A DNA stretch of 64,000 nt from CAVPUA01 sp963708805 (GTDB lineage Bacteria > Actinomycetota > Actinomycetes > Mycobacteriales > Jatrophihabitantaceae), in assembly GCA_963708805.1 (NCBI GenBank), contig CAVPUA010000001.1, positions 558,001-622,000 on the forward strand. The letters are read 5' to 3'. Positions 19,256 through 28,783 of this stretch are shown here, piece by piece. The stretch's first letter is position 1. Every line of letters starts with the position of its first letter. Under the pieces are notes generated by a model, which was not told the origin of the DNA, made no database searches, and saw nothing but the letters and a program-made list of their open reading frames with translations. The position numbers were made by a program, and so were the translations under genes.

Positions 19256-20655
19256 CGCGACAACACCAGCTTGGCGGCTTCGGTTCCGGCCTGCCGGCCC
19301 CAGACGCTGCCGATGGTCATGCCGAAGCCGGCCAGGTAACCGGTGCTCAGAATGTTGCCGGACATGATCTCCCCTGCTGCGAATACGTTGCCGAAGACGC
19401 CGCCGTCCTCGGTTCGGATGCGGGCATCGCCGCGGATCGCGGCGCCCATGTAGGTGAACGTGATTCCCGGACGCATCGCGATGCCGTAGTAGGGCGGGGT
19501 GTCCAGTCGCTGGGCCCAGTGCGTCTTCGGTGTGGCGAGGCCCTCGGTGTGGCAGTCGTCCAGGACGCCCGGATCGAACGTGCCGTCGACCACGGCGCCG
19601 TTGTACTGCGCCACCGTCTTGGTGACCGTCTCGACGTCGAGACCGAGCTGCCGGATCACCTCGCCGAGGTCGTCGGATTTCGTCGGGCCGTACATCGGTG
19701 GCAGGAAGCGGTGGTTGACCTTGGCGTCCCACAGGGCGTACGCGATCTGATCGGGTTGCTCGGCGATGAGCCGTCCCCAGATGGCGTAGCGCTTGGGCCA
19801 GATGTCCTCGCCCTCGTCGTAGAAGCGCTGGCCGTCCCGATTCACCGCGATGCCGTAGGGGACCGTGTCGAGGCGGGTGGCCATGCCGCCGTCGAACTTG
19901 GGTGCGCGCGCGTCGAGGCAGATGGCGTGGAAGCCGCGCTCCTGGCCGGCCCGGGCGGCGCCGGCCTCGAAGAGCCGCGCCAGGATGTGGCCGTCGTTGT
20001 AAGGAGTTCCCCGGATGATGTAGTTGTCGACCGCGTCACCCCAGTAGCGCCGCAGCCATTCGAGGTTGGCCTCGAACCCGCCGCTTGCGCAGACGACGGC
20101 CCGCGTCGAGACCCGATGACGCGCGCCGCCGTGACCGACGATGACGGCCCGGGCATCCAGCCCGTCGAACTCGATCTCCTCGACCATCGCGTCGGTGTCG
20201 ACGGTGATGCGGGGACGGCCGGCCACGTAGCGGTAGTAGGAGTTGAGCAAGGCCCGACCGCCGCCGAGAAAGAAGCGGTTCGTGCGTCCGAGCTGCAGCG
20301 TTCCGGCAAGTGGTTGTTGCCAACGGGCGCCGTGGTTCGACATCCAGCTCGGCATCTGCTCGGACGTCCGCACGGTCCAGGCCGCGAGTTCCTCGTCGTT
20401 GGGGCCTTCGCCCACGTTGCAGAGATCTCGCCACAGCTCGTCGTAGGGGTAGGTGCCGCCGTTGTAGTCGTCGGGTTGGTGGACGACTCGGATGTTTCGG
20501 GTATGGCGGGTGTTACCGCCTCGGATCCACTTCGGTGCGCGTTCCAGAAGAAGCACCCGAGCGCCGGTCTCCTCGGCCGCGATCGCCGCCACGATGGCCG
20601 CATTGCCGCCCCCGACGACGACGACGTCCCATTCCTGCGAAGCCCATCCGGGCAT
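19252..20655 (-). CDS. tcuA: TcuA-like FAD-dependent dehydrogenase
   Basis: A 467-residue flavoprotein of the fumarate reductase / TcuA family. The N-terminal FAD site is WDVVVVGGGNAAIVAAIAAE, with GGNTRHTRNIRV following. The C-terminal FAD motif is GNVFAAGEIMSGNILSTGYL. TcuA oxidises tricarballylate to cis-aconitate, and relatives oxidise steroids or other acids. ATG 20655 is chosen because it gives the normal spacing to the dinucleotide motif. The gene is divergent from the GntR regulator, with a palindromic site between, and is coupled to tcuB. Confidence 0.87.
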   Translation of the reverse strand: MPGWASQEWDVVVVGGGNAAIVAAIAAEETGARVLLLERAPKWIRGGNTRHTRNIRVVHQPDDYNGGTYPYDELWRDLCNVGEGPNDEELAAWTVRTSEQMPSWMSNHGARWQQPLAGTLQLGRTNRFFLGGGRALLNSYYRYVAGRPRITVDTDAMVEEIEFDGLDARAVIVGHGGARHRVSTRAVVCASGGFEANLEWLRRYWGDAVDNYIIRGTPYNDGHILARLFEAGAARAGQERGFHAICLDARAPKFDGGMATRLDTVPYGIAVNRDGQRFYDEGEDIWPKRYAIWGRLIAEQPDQIAYALWDAKVNHRFLPPMYGPTKSDDLGEVIRQLGLDVETVTKTVAQYNGAVVDGTFDPGVLDDCHTEGLATPKTHWAQRLDTPPYYGIAMRPGITFTYMGAAIRGDARIRTEDGGVFGNVFAAGEIMSGNILSTGYLAGFGMTIGSVWGRQAGTEAAKLVLSR

Positions 20656-20666
20656 GGCGCCTCCTA

Positions 20667-20696
20667 CGTGTCCATACAAATACCAATGTATACACG
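20667..20696. promoter_or_regulatory. Palindromic site between tcuA and the GntR gene
   Basis: An imperfect inverted repeat with left arm CGTGTCCATACA and right arm TGTATACACG. The right half GTATAC matches the GT-N-AC core bound by FCD-type GntR proteins, and the left half TGTCCATACA resembles the TGTCCGTACA core found elsewhere in the island. It lies 12 bp from the TcuA start and 37 bp from the GntR start, fitting control of both genes by the GntR protein. Confidence 0.5.
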
Positions 20697-20732
20697 AGCA
20701 TCCGCCGGAGGAGTATCTGCCATACTCGGGGT

Positions 20733-21437
20733 ATGTCCTCGCCGCTCGGTTCCCGGAACCGGACCGACCCGGCTGCCCTGGCGACGGGCGCGCGCCCGAC
20801 GCCCTACGAGCTGATCAAGAACGCCATCCTGGCCGGCGATCTCGAACCCGATCGGCTGCTGACCGAGGTCGCGCTGGCCCAGTGGGCCGGGGTGAGCCGG
20901 ACTCCGATTCGCGAAGCGTTACGCCGGCTGGAGCAGGACGGGCTGGTCGTGCGGACCGCTCAGGGCAACGTCGTGCGCTCGCGCAGTCCCGAAGAGATCC
21001 TCAACATCTACGAGACGCGGATCGTGCTCGAGGCCCAGGCGGCGCGGGTCGCTGCCGAGCGTCGCAGCGACCACGACCTGCGGGTGATGCGGTGGGCCCT
21101 CGCGCGGGGACAGGCGGCCGACGTCACCGACAGCGCCCAACTGGTCGAGGCGAACGACGCATTCCACCGGGCGGTCTGGAACGCGAGTCACAACGAATCA
21201 CTCGTCGACCTGCTCGAACGGCTGGCCCTGCATCTGGCTCGCTACCCCAGCACGACGCTGTCAGCGCCCGGGCGTTGGGCCGATGCCCTCACCGAGCACG
21301 CCGCGCTCACCGACGCGATCGAACGGCGCAGCGGGAAGCTGGCCCACCGTCTGGCCGAGGAACACTTCGCGGCCGCGCGCGATCTGCGTCTGCAGCTCTT
21401 CGCCCGCGAGGACCTCGACCAGGGCACGAACAGCTGA
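20733..21437 (+). CDS. GntR-family regulator, FCD type
   Basis: A 234-residue regulator. The N-terminal winged helix-turn-helix covers YELIKNAILAGDLEPDRLLT to GLVVRTAQGNVV, including the WAGVSRTPIREALRRLEQ recognition region. The C-terminal helical FCD domain holds the metal-ligand type residues in EANDAFHRAVWNASHN and EHAALTDAIE. FCD regulators usually respond to organic acids. It probably represses tcuAB by binding the palindrome 37 bp upstream. The start at 20733 follows GGGGT and gives the standard domain spacing. Confidence 0.9.
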   Translation: MSSPLGSRNRTDPAALATGARPTPYELIKNAILAGDLEPDRLLTEVALAQWAGVSRTPIREALRRLEQDGLVVRTAQGNVVRSRSPEEILNIYETRIVLEAQAARVAAERRSDHDLRVMRWALARGQAADVTDSAQLVEANDAFHRAVWNASHNESLVDLLERLALHLARYPSTTLSAPGRWADALTEHAALTDAIERRSGKLAHRLAEEHFAAARDLRLQLFAREDLDQGTNS

Positions 21438-21486
21438 CCCGACCGGTCCGGGCATTCCGGTAACCATTCGTCGAATCTGGCCCGCG

Positions 21487-21559
<73 letters not shown>

Positions 21560-21788
21560 CGTAGACATCAGGCGGGAGATTACCGTCGAGTAGTTCGGCT
21601 GAGCCCGATATTTGGGTCGCAGCCTGATAACACCTGCCACCGACGATCCCGGGCCGGGCTGTCCACAGCCGCCTGGTTGTCCACATTCGGCCGTTCGCGC
21701 CTGTCGCCGCCCCTCGCCCTCCCGCTTGAGTTGGGCCATGCCCATAGAGGGCACCGGAATCGACCGGAAAGCGAACAGGAGCGAGCAC

Positions 21789-22283
21789 ATGAACGAAACC
21801 CCGATCACGATCGTCGGCAACGTCGTCGACGAGCCCAAGCTGCGCGAGACCAACAGCGGGGTCAAGGTGCTGAGCTTCCGCATCGCGTCGACGTCGCGGC
21901 GCTACGACCGCGAAGGCAGGAACGCTGGATCGACAACGCGACGATGTACGCGACCGTCACGTGCTGGCGGTGGCTGGCCGAGAACGTGGCCGCCTCGCTG
22001 CGCAAGGGGCAGCCGGTGATCGCGACCGGGCACATCTACACCCGCGAATACCGGGTCGACGAGACCGTCCGGGCGAGCTACGAGATGGACGCCGATCGCC
22101 GTCGGCCACGACCTGGCCCGCGGCCGCACGGAGTTCACCAAGTTCCTGCGCCCGCGGGTCATGACGCAGGTCGAGACCGACGCGGACGGCATTCCGAAGG
22201 ATCTGACCGGCGAGCGTCCCGAGTTCGCGCCGAACCGACGGCTCGAGTCGCCGGGAGCCGGCTCTGGTCGGGTGAGCCAGTGA
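21789..22283 (+). CDS. ssb: Single-stranded DNA-binding protein (two compensating indels as read)
   Basis: An OB-fold single-stranded DNA-binding protein of about 164 residues, starting MNETPITIVGNVVDEPKLRE. The conserved VKVLSFRIAS, RWIDNATMYATVTCWRWLAE and GQPVIATGHIYTREY follow. The C-terminus ends ESPGAGSGRVSQ without the usual acidic DDxPF tail, so it is a shortened paralogue-type SSB, like Rv2478c, its positional equivalent in M. tuberculosis. The frame changes near 21917 (one base missing from a G run) and is restored near 22094 (one extra G). A strong hairpin follows directly after the stop. Confidence 0.82.
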
Positions 22284-22335
22284 TCTGACCGCCGTCCCGG
22301 CCGCTGTTCGGGCAGCCGGCCGGACGGCGGTCAGA
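22284..22335 (+). terminator. Strong hairpin terminator after ssb
   Basis: Perfect 14-bp arms TCTGACCGCCGTCC and GGACGGCGGTCAGA enclose a 24-base inner part that itself contains GGCCG/CGGCC. It begins immediately after the ssb stop and precedes the EttA gene by 81 bp. No T-run follows, as is common for actinobacterial terminators. Confidence 0.7.
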
Positions 22336-22416
22336 CCGGGAGCCAGGTACTGGGACAATGGACGCCGGTATCGCGACGGCACCGACTTGCTCGCGACAGA
22401 TCAGCGAGGACGGATA

Positions 22417-24102
<1,686 letters not shown>

Positions 24103-24120
24103 CAAGGAGGGACCGACTCG

Positions 24121-24528
24121 GTGACTCGCTTCGTGCACGAGGTGCACATGCGGTGGTCTGACATGGATGCCTACGCCCACGTCAACAACACCTCGTACCT
24201 GTCCTACCTCGAACAGGCGCGGGTCGCGATGTTCTTCGACCGCTACGACGGATCGTTCTCGCAGGGCACGATCATCGCCCGCCACGAGATCGATTACCTG
24301 AAGCCCATCGTCTATCACCCCGAGCCACTGCGAATCGAGCTGTGGATCGAGCACGTCGGCGGAGCCCGCTTCATCGTGCGCTACGAGGTCTTCGACGGCG
24401 ACACGCTCTCGGCCCGCGCGTCGACCACCTGCGTCACGTTCGACTTCGAGACCGACCGGCCGCGGCGGATCACCGACGAGGAACGCTCCATCTTGCTGAG
24501 CTTCGCCGACACGGTGCCCACGGCGTGA
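24121..24528 (+). CDS. Acyl-CoA thioesterase, 4HBT hot-dog family
   Basis: A 135-residue hot-dog thioesterase starting at GTG 24121 after AAGGAGGG. The motif WSDMDAYAHVNNTSYLSYLE carries the catalytic Asp of the YbgC / 4-hydroxybenzoyl-CoA thioesterase group. The M. tuberculosis equivalent in the same position is Rv2475c. It follows the EttA gene by 18 bp and overlaps the next gene by 4 bases, so it is part of that operon. Confidence 0.9.
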   Translation: MTRFVHEVHMRWSDMDAYAHVNNTSYLSYLEQARVAMFFDRYDGSFSQGTIIARHEIDYLKPIVYHPEPLRIELWIEHVGGARFIVRYEVFDGDTLSARASTTCVTFDFETDRPRRITDEERSILLSFADTVPTA

Positions 24529-25190
24529 TCCCCGAGACCGGCGTCGGCCTGGGGCGGGATCAGCTCATCGAGCTGATCCCGTTGCTCCGGCGCGGCGTGT
24601 CGCTCGACTCGGCCACGCTGGTCCGGTTTCGCAGCGCCGAGGGCGTCACCGCCGCCTTCGTCCGACTGCCGTTCGCCGTGTTGGCCGGCCGAGCCGTGCG
24701 AACGGGGGTCGACGGTCCCGGGCTCGACGGTCCCGGGCTCGACGTCACTCATCGCGCCCAGGACGTCCTCGACCGGTTCGAGGCCGGGCGCCCGGAAATG
24801 CCGACCCGATACGACACGGACTGGCGGGGTGGCCTTCCACCGACGACGGGATGGCGGCGCCTCGACGTCGTGCCCGACACCGTCATCCGCCCGCTCGTCC
24901 GGGCCGGTGCGATGACGCTCAAGCAAGCCGCGGAGCGTGAGGGGGTGCCCGGCGCCCAGCCGCGCGCCGAGGTCTCGGACGCGCTCCTCGACTCGATCGT
25001 GCTCACCGTCACCGACGGAGCACAGCGGGCCGAGCTCACCCTGCGCATGGTTTCCGCGCTGACCCGGATGGGCTTCCTGCCGCGCGACTCCAGCGCCAAC
25101 GTCGACACCGCCGGTCGCTGGCTGCGCATCGCCGGGCGCTACGGCTCGATCTACGGCGAGCGGCCCGGGTCAGGACTCACCCTCGCCTGA
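24525..25190 (+). CDS. Conserved actinobacterial protein of unknown function (Rv2474c position)
   Basis: A 221-residue protein with no recognised domain, starting at GTG 24525 inside the thioesterase stop (GTGA overlap). The N-terminus reads VIPETGVGLGRDQLIELIPL and the C-terminus GRWLRIAGRYGSIYGERPGS. A 15-base tandem duplication at about 24712-24741 gives DGPGLDGPGLD. By gene order it corresponds to Rv2474c of M. tuberculosis, also uncharacterised and next to a thioesterase. It is soluble and rich in Arg and Asp. Confidence 0.8.
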   Translation: MIPETGVGLGRDQLIELIPLLRRGVSLDSATLVRFRSAEGVTAAFVRLPFAVLAGRAVRTGVDGPGLDGPGLDVTHRAQDVLDRFEAGRPEMPTRYDTDWRGGLPPTTGWRRLDVVPDTVIRPLVRAGAMTLKQAAEREGVPGAQPRAEVSDALLDSIVLTVTDGAQRAELTLRMVSALTRMGFLPRDSSANVDTAGRWLRIAGRYGSIYGERPGSGLTLA

Positions 25191-25201
25191 TCCGACGACC
25201 G

Positions 25202-26515
25202 TCACGCCCAGTCGATCAGACCGAACTGAGCCCGGAGCCGACCGCCCAGCACGGGGTCGAGGCTGTTCGCCCACGAGACCCGGCCGAGCAACCACGACCG
25301 GAACTCCGGCTGCCCCCTGACCTGCGACTGCCAGCCGTGTTCGACGCAGTTGTGCAGCAGCGCCCTCAGGTTGTCCCGTTCCCGCCGAGTCAGCGTCGGG
25401 TGATCGTTGATCACCGCGCCGAGCACGTGCTGGCGGCCGGCATCGCCGAGGATCACCGTCTTGCGCTCGTTGACCCGAAAGCCCTCGTCCCGCACGATCT
25501 CGTCCACCAGTTCGACGAACCGGCTGCGCGCCGTCCGCAACGAAGGGCCACCACTGAAGGTGAGGTCATCGACATAGCGGGTGTAGCGCGCGCCGAAGCG
25601 GGTGGCCAGCCCGGCGAGCCTGCGGTCGAGCGCGAACGCGGCCAGGTTGGCCAGCGCCGAGGAGGTCGGCGCCCCGTGAGGCAGATGCGGCCTAGCCAGT
25701 CGTTCACCGCGCCGTCGGTGCTGCTCGCTGTCGCGGGGCACCGGCAGTGATCGCCACACCGGAAGCGGCGCGACCGTGGTGACCAGACCGGTGATCGCAT
25801 GCGCAACCGGCTCGGGGTATCCGGCTCGGCACAGCACGCCCCACACGCGCCCGGCCGAGATCGAGTCGTAGAACGCCTCGAGGTCGAGCCGGATCACCAC
25901 GATCGACCCCGCGTGCGGCTCGACGGCCGTGCGCACCGAGCACCCCGGCACGCCGCCATGAGCGGCCGGGTGGAATGGGATCGGAGCGATGGCGTGCCGT
26001 AACAGCCGCCGCTGGATCTCCTTCAGCCGTGGTTTCGGCGCCGCCACCAGCCGCACGCCGTCTCGCTTGGGCAGCGTGCGCCATCGGTAGTGCCGGAGCG
26101 GGGGCGCGCAGTCTCGCTCCATCGAACGGACGTCGGCGAACCACGCCAGTTCGCCGCTGTCGACATCGAGCAGCCGCATCAGGTCGCCGAGGTCGTCGAG
26201 CGGCGTCACCGGCCACGGCCGACGGACCATCACGGTCGGCAGCGGCTCCCAGTGCACGACCCGAGGGCGTCGGCGCCGCTGCCAACCTCGGTCCCACACC
26301 GCCAGCGTCTGCAGATAGCCGGCCAGTTCGAGGGGCCGATCCGACGGCGCATCCCGATAGGCGTCCAGCGCCGCTGCCGTCAGCGCCCGCACCCAGGTCG
26401 TCGGTCGCCGTGCGCCGAGAGCGACGGCCACGCGCTGGCTCAGCCCGGCCGACGTCCACGGCCCGGCAAGCATCGCGACCGCCACCCCGCGCGCGACCTG
26501 GGTCTGTGCGTTCAT
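25202..26515 (-). CDS. Retron-type reverse transcriptase
   Basis: A 437-residue RNA-directed DNA polymerase. Residues 1-140 are an extra N-terminal helical region. The RT core follows: AHGGVPGCSVRTAVEPHAGS (186-204), the first catalytic Asp in IRLDLEAFYDSI (208-219), HLPHGAPTSSALANL (277-291), YTRYVDDLTFSG with the catalytic YVDD at 314-317, and FRVNERKTVI (346-355). At 364-370 it reads VLGAVIN where retron enzymes usually have a VTG-type motif. The N-terminal extension resembles that of Mx162-like retron RTs. No maturase, endonuclease or obvious effector gene adjoins it. It interrupts a block otherwise syntenic with Rv2465c-Rv2478c, which suggests acquisition. Confidence 0.9.
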   Translation of the reverse strand: MNAQTQVARGVAVAMLAGPWTSAGLSQRVAVALGARRPTTWVRALTAAALDAYRDAPSDRPLELAGYLQTLAVWDRGWQRRRRPRVVHWEPLPTVMVRRPWPVTPLDDLGDLMRLLDVDSGELAWFADVRSMERDCAPPLRHYRWRTLPKRDGVRLVAAPKPRLKEIQRRLLRHAIAPIPFHPAAHGGVPGCSVRTAVEPHAGSIVVIRLDLEAFYDSISAGRVWGVLCRAGYPEPVAHAITGLVTTVAPLPVWRSLPVPRDSEQHRRRGERLARPHLPHGAPTSSALANLAAFALDRRLAGLATRFGARYTRYVDDLTFSGGPSLRTARSRFVELVDEIVRDEGFRVNERKTVILGDAGRQHVLGAVINDHPTLTRRERDNLRALLHNCVEHGWQSQVRGQPEFRSWLLGRVSWANSLDPVLGGRLRAQFGLIDWA

Positions 26516-26521
26516 GTGAGA

Positions 26522-26670
26522 CGGGACGGGAGCAGCCAACCCCTGCCGTGCGCGCCGGGTCTTTCTCGACGTGAAATGACTGGCGTGCGACGCACAATGT
26601 CACATCGCACGATGACCCCGGGGTTACCCCGGAGTGATCGAGTGGTCCCGATCGTCCTGCTTCCGTCCCG
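26522..26670 (-). ncRNA. Candidate retron msr-msd RNA
   Basis: A 149-nt segment just upstream of the RT gene and on its strand, bounded by inverted repeats CGGGACGGAAGCAG and CTGCTCCCGTCCCG (14 bp, one mismatch). These are placed like the a1/a2 arms of retron RNAs. Inside are two clean hairpins: CGTGCGA/TCGCACG with a 14-nt loop, and CCGGGG/CCCCGG with a 3-nt loop. The right arm ends only 6 nt before the RT start codon. I cannot identify the branching guanosine with certainty, so this remains a structural prediction. Confidence 0.45.
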
Positions 26671-26732
26671 CCTCACCAGGACAACCTATGACATTCTGCG
26701 GTCCACTGCCCCCGGCCGGGAGCTAAACAACC

Positions 26733-28385
26733 TCAGGACAACCAGACGGCGACGTTCGCCGGGAGCGTTCCGTCGACCAGCGGATCGCTCGACAGGACCA
26801 CCCGGCCCGCCGGCAGCGCAACCGGGACATCGCCGGCGTTGACCAGCACGGTCAGTGCGCCGCGCCGATAGGCCAGACAATCGGCTGGTGCGTCGACCCA
26901 CTCGAACGCGTCGCTGTGCAGGTCCGGCATGGTCCGGCGCTGAGCCAGGGCCTGCCGGTAGAGGGCCAGGGTGGAGTGCGGATCAGCCGACTCGGCTTCG
27001 ACCGTCAGCTCGGCCCAGTCGTCTGGCATGGGCAGCCAGGACGAGTCGACCCCGAAGCCGTACGGGGGCTTGTCGCCCGACCAGGGCAGCGGCACGCGCT
27101 CGCCGTCGCGGCCACGGTCGGTGTGTTCGCTGCGCTCCCAGGTCGGGTCCTGCAGTGCCCAGTCGGGCAGGTCGACATTGGGCAGGCCCAGCTCGTCGCC
27201 GTTGTAGAGGTAGACCGCCCCGGGCAGCGACAACTGGACGAGCGCGGCCGCGCGGGCGCGAGCGAGCCCGACCGCGCCACCGCCGTAGCGGGTCACGTGC
27301 CGGACGACGTCGTGGTTGCTGAGCACCCAGGTTGCGGGCGCGCCGACCTCTCGCAGTGCGCTGAGCGAGGAGTCGATCGCGTCGTGGAACGACTCCGCGC
27401 CCCAGGGCGACTGAACGAGCTGGAAGTTGAACGTCAGATTCAGCTCGTCGCCGCGGACGTAGCGCGCCAGCCGGATGTTGTCGGCCACCCACGCCTCGCC
27501 GACCGCCATCCGATCGCCGGGGTAGGAATCGAGCACCCGCCGGAAACCGCGGTGGTACTCGTGCACGAGGTCCTGGTCCCAGCGCGGATCGAGAGCCGAG
27601 GGCAACGTCGCGCCCTCGGAACGGTCGGGCAGGATCGAGAGGTCCATGTCGGGCAGCCCGGCCGGCTTGGCCATCGAGTGGGCTACGTCGACCCGGAAAC
27701 CGTCGACGCCCTTGTCGAGCCAGAACCGCATGATCCGGTCGAACTCGGCCGGCACCTCGGGATTGGCCCAGTTCAGGTCGGGCTGCTCGGGCGCGAAGAT
27801 GTGCAGGTACCACTGCTCGCCACCCAGCTCAGGCGATTCGGTGCGGGCGCCGTCCTTCACCCGGTGCCAGGCCGGGCCGCCGAACACCGAGGGCCAGTTG
27901 TTCGGCGGCAGCTCGCCGTTCTCGCCCTTGCCGTCGCGGAAGAGGAACCGCTCGCGCTCGGGCGATCCCGGCGCGGCCTTCAACGCGGCCTGGAACCACG
28001 GGTGCTGCTCGGAGAAGTGGTTGGGGACGATGTCGATCGTCACCCTGATCCCACGCTCGTGGGCGGCGGCCAGCATCTCGTCGAAGTCGGCCAGCGTGCC
28101 GAACATCGGGTCGACGTCGCAGGGATCGGCCACGTCGTACCCGCCGTCGGCCATCGGCGACTTGTAGAACGGCGACAGCCACAGGGCATCGACGCCGAGT
28201 TCGACGAGGTAGTCCAGCCGCTCGCGCACGCCGATCAGATCACCGACGCCGTCGCCATTGCCGTCAGCGAAGCTGCGCGGGTAGATCTGGTAGAAGACGG
28301 CGTCGCGCCACCACGGGCGATGCGAACTGTAAGCGCTTGAAGTCACCCGAGGGATTGTGCCCGAGATCGACTCGGGATGCGGCAT
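26733..28385 (-). CDS. GH13 alpha-glucosidase
   Basis: A glycoside hydrolase family 13 enzyme of about 550 residues (540 from the GTG). It opens with RPWWRDAVFYQIYPRSFADG. Catalytic regions are DIVPNHFS, GFRVDVAHS (nucleophile Asp), the MAVGEAW segment (acid/base Glu) and WVLSNHDVVRH (transition-state Asp). It would release glucose from maltose or similar alpha-glucosides, like AglA (Rv2471) at this position in M. tuberculosis. Two starts are possible: ATG 28385, overlapping the globin stop (TGATG), and GTG 28346, 13 codons later, which gives the usual family N-terminus. A LacI-type operator overlaps the second start. Confidence 0.9.
   Translation of the reverse strand: MPHPESISGTIPRVTSSAYSSHRPWWRDAVFYQIYPRSFADGNGDGVGDLIGVRERLDYLVELGVDALWLSPFYKSPMADGGYDVADPCDVDPMFGTLADFDEMLAAAHERGIRVTIDIVPNHFSEQHPWFQAALKAAPGSPERERFLFRDGKGENGELPPNNWPSVFGGPAWHRVKDGARTESPELGGEQWYLHIFAPEQPDLNWANPEVPAEFDRIMRFWLDKGVDGFRVDVAHSMAKPAGLPDMDLSILPDRSEGATLPSALDPRWDQDLVHEYHRGFRRVLDSYPGDRMAVGEAWVADNIRLARYVRGDELNLTFNFQLVQSPWGAESFHDAIDSSLSALREVGAPATWVLSNHDVVRHVTRYGGGAVGLARARAAALVQLSLPGAVYLYNGDELGLPNVDLPDWALQDPTWERSEHTDRGRDGERVPLPWSGDKPPYGFGVDSSWLPMPDDWAELTVEAESADPHSTLALYRQALAQRRTMPDLHSDAFEWVDAPADCLAYRRGALTVLVNAGDVPVALPAGRVVLSSDPLVDGTLPANVAVWLS
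28329..28342. promoter_or_regulatory. LacI-family operator at the alpha-glucosidase start
   Basis: The palindrome TGTAAGCGCTTGAA fits the LacI/GalR consensus TGNAANCGNTTNCA with its central CG. It overlaps the first codons after the GTG start of the alpha-glucosidase. Such sites usually mediate sugar-responsive repression. No LacI gene is in the window, so the regulator would be encoded elsewhere. Confidence 0.5.
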
Positions 28386-28783
28386 CACCCCGGGATGTTG
28401 CGCATGGCGTCGGCGGCGGTCATGAGGTACTGCCACAGCGTCTGCTCCTGCGCCGGTTCGAGCCCGAGCCCGTCCAGTGCCGCGCGCATGTGCGCCAGCC
28501 ACGAGTCACGGGCGGCCGAACCGATCGCGAACGGCGCATGCCGCATCCGCAGCCGCGGGTGGCCGCGCTGCTGCGAGTAGGTCGTCGGCCCACCCCAGTA
28601 CTGGATCAGGAACAGCCGCAGTCGCTCGGCCGCCGGTTCCAGATCGTCCTCGGGATACAGCGCCCGCAGCACGGGATCGCCCGCCACGCCGGCGTAGAAG
28701 GCATCGACGAGCCGGGTGAAGGTCGCCTCGCCGCCCACCGCGTCGAAGAAGGTGTCGGCCCGGTCCGGCGGCTGCTCACTCAT
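28385..28783 (-). CDS. glbO: Truncated haemoglobin, group II (GlbO)
   Basis: A 132-residue 2-on-2 globin. The block QYWGGPTTYSQQRGHPRLRM is the signature of group II truncated haemoglobins. The haem-ligating proximal histidine is in RMRHAPF, the distal tyrosine in VDAFYAG and the conserved Trp G8 in DSWLAHM. It binds O2 tightly and is linked to redox and membrane-associated respiration in mycobacteria (Rv2470). Its start overlaps the preceding channel gene and its stop overlaps the alpha-glucosidase start. Confidence 0.94.
   Translation of the reverse strand: MSEQPPDRADTFFDAVGGEATFTRLVDAFYAGVAGDPVLRALYPEDDLEPAAERLRLFLIQYWGGPTTYSQQRGHPRLRMRHAPFAIGSAARDSWLAHMRAALDGLGLEPAQEQTLWQYLMTAADAMRNIPG

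Noticed and set aside
25202..26515. Group II intron reverse transcriptase or diversity-generating retroelement
   Set aside because: There is no maturase X domain or HNH endonuclease domain, no intron domain V hairpin downstream, and no template/variable repeat or target gene nearby.
26700..26735. GTTTAGC on the minus strand as the retron branching site
   Set aside because: It resembles the TTAGC of some retron RNAs but lies outside the 14-bp inverted arms, close to the alpha-glucosidase stop. I give it no weight.
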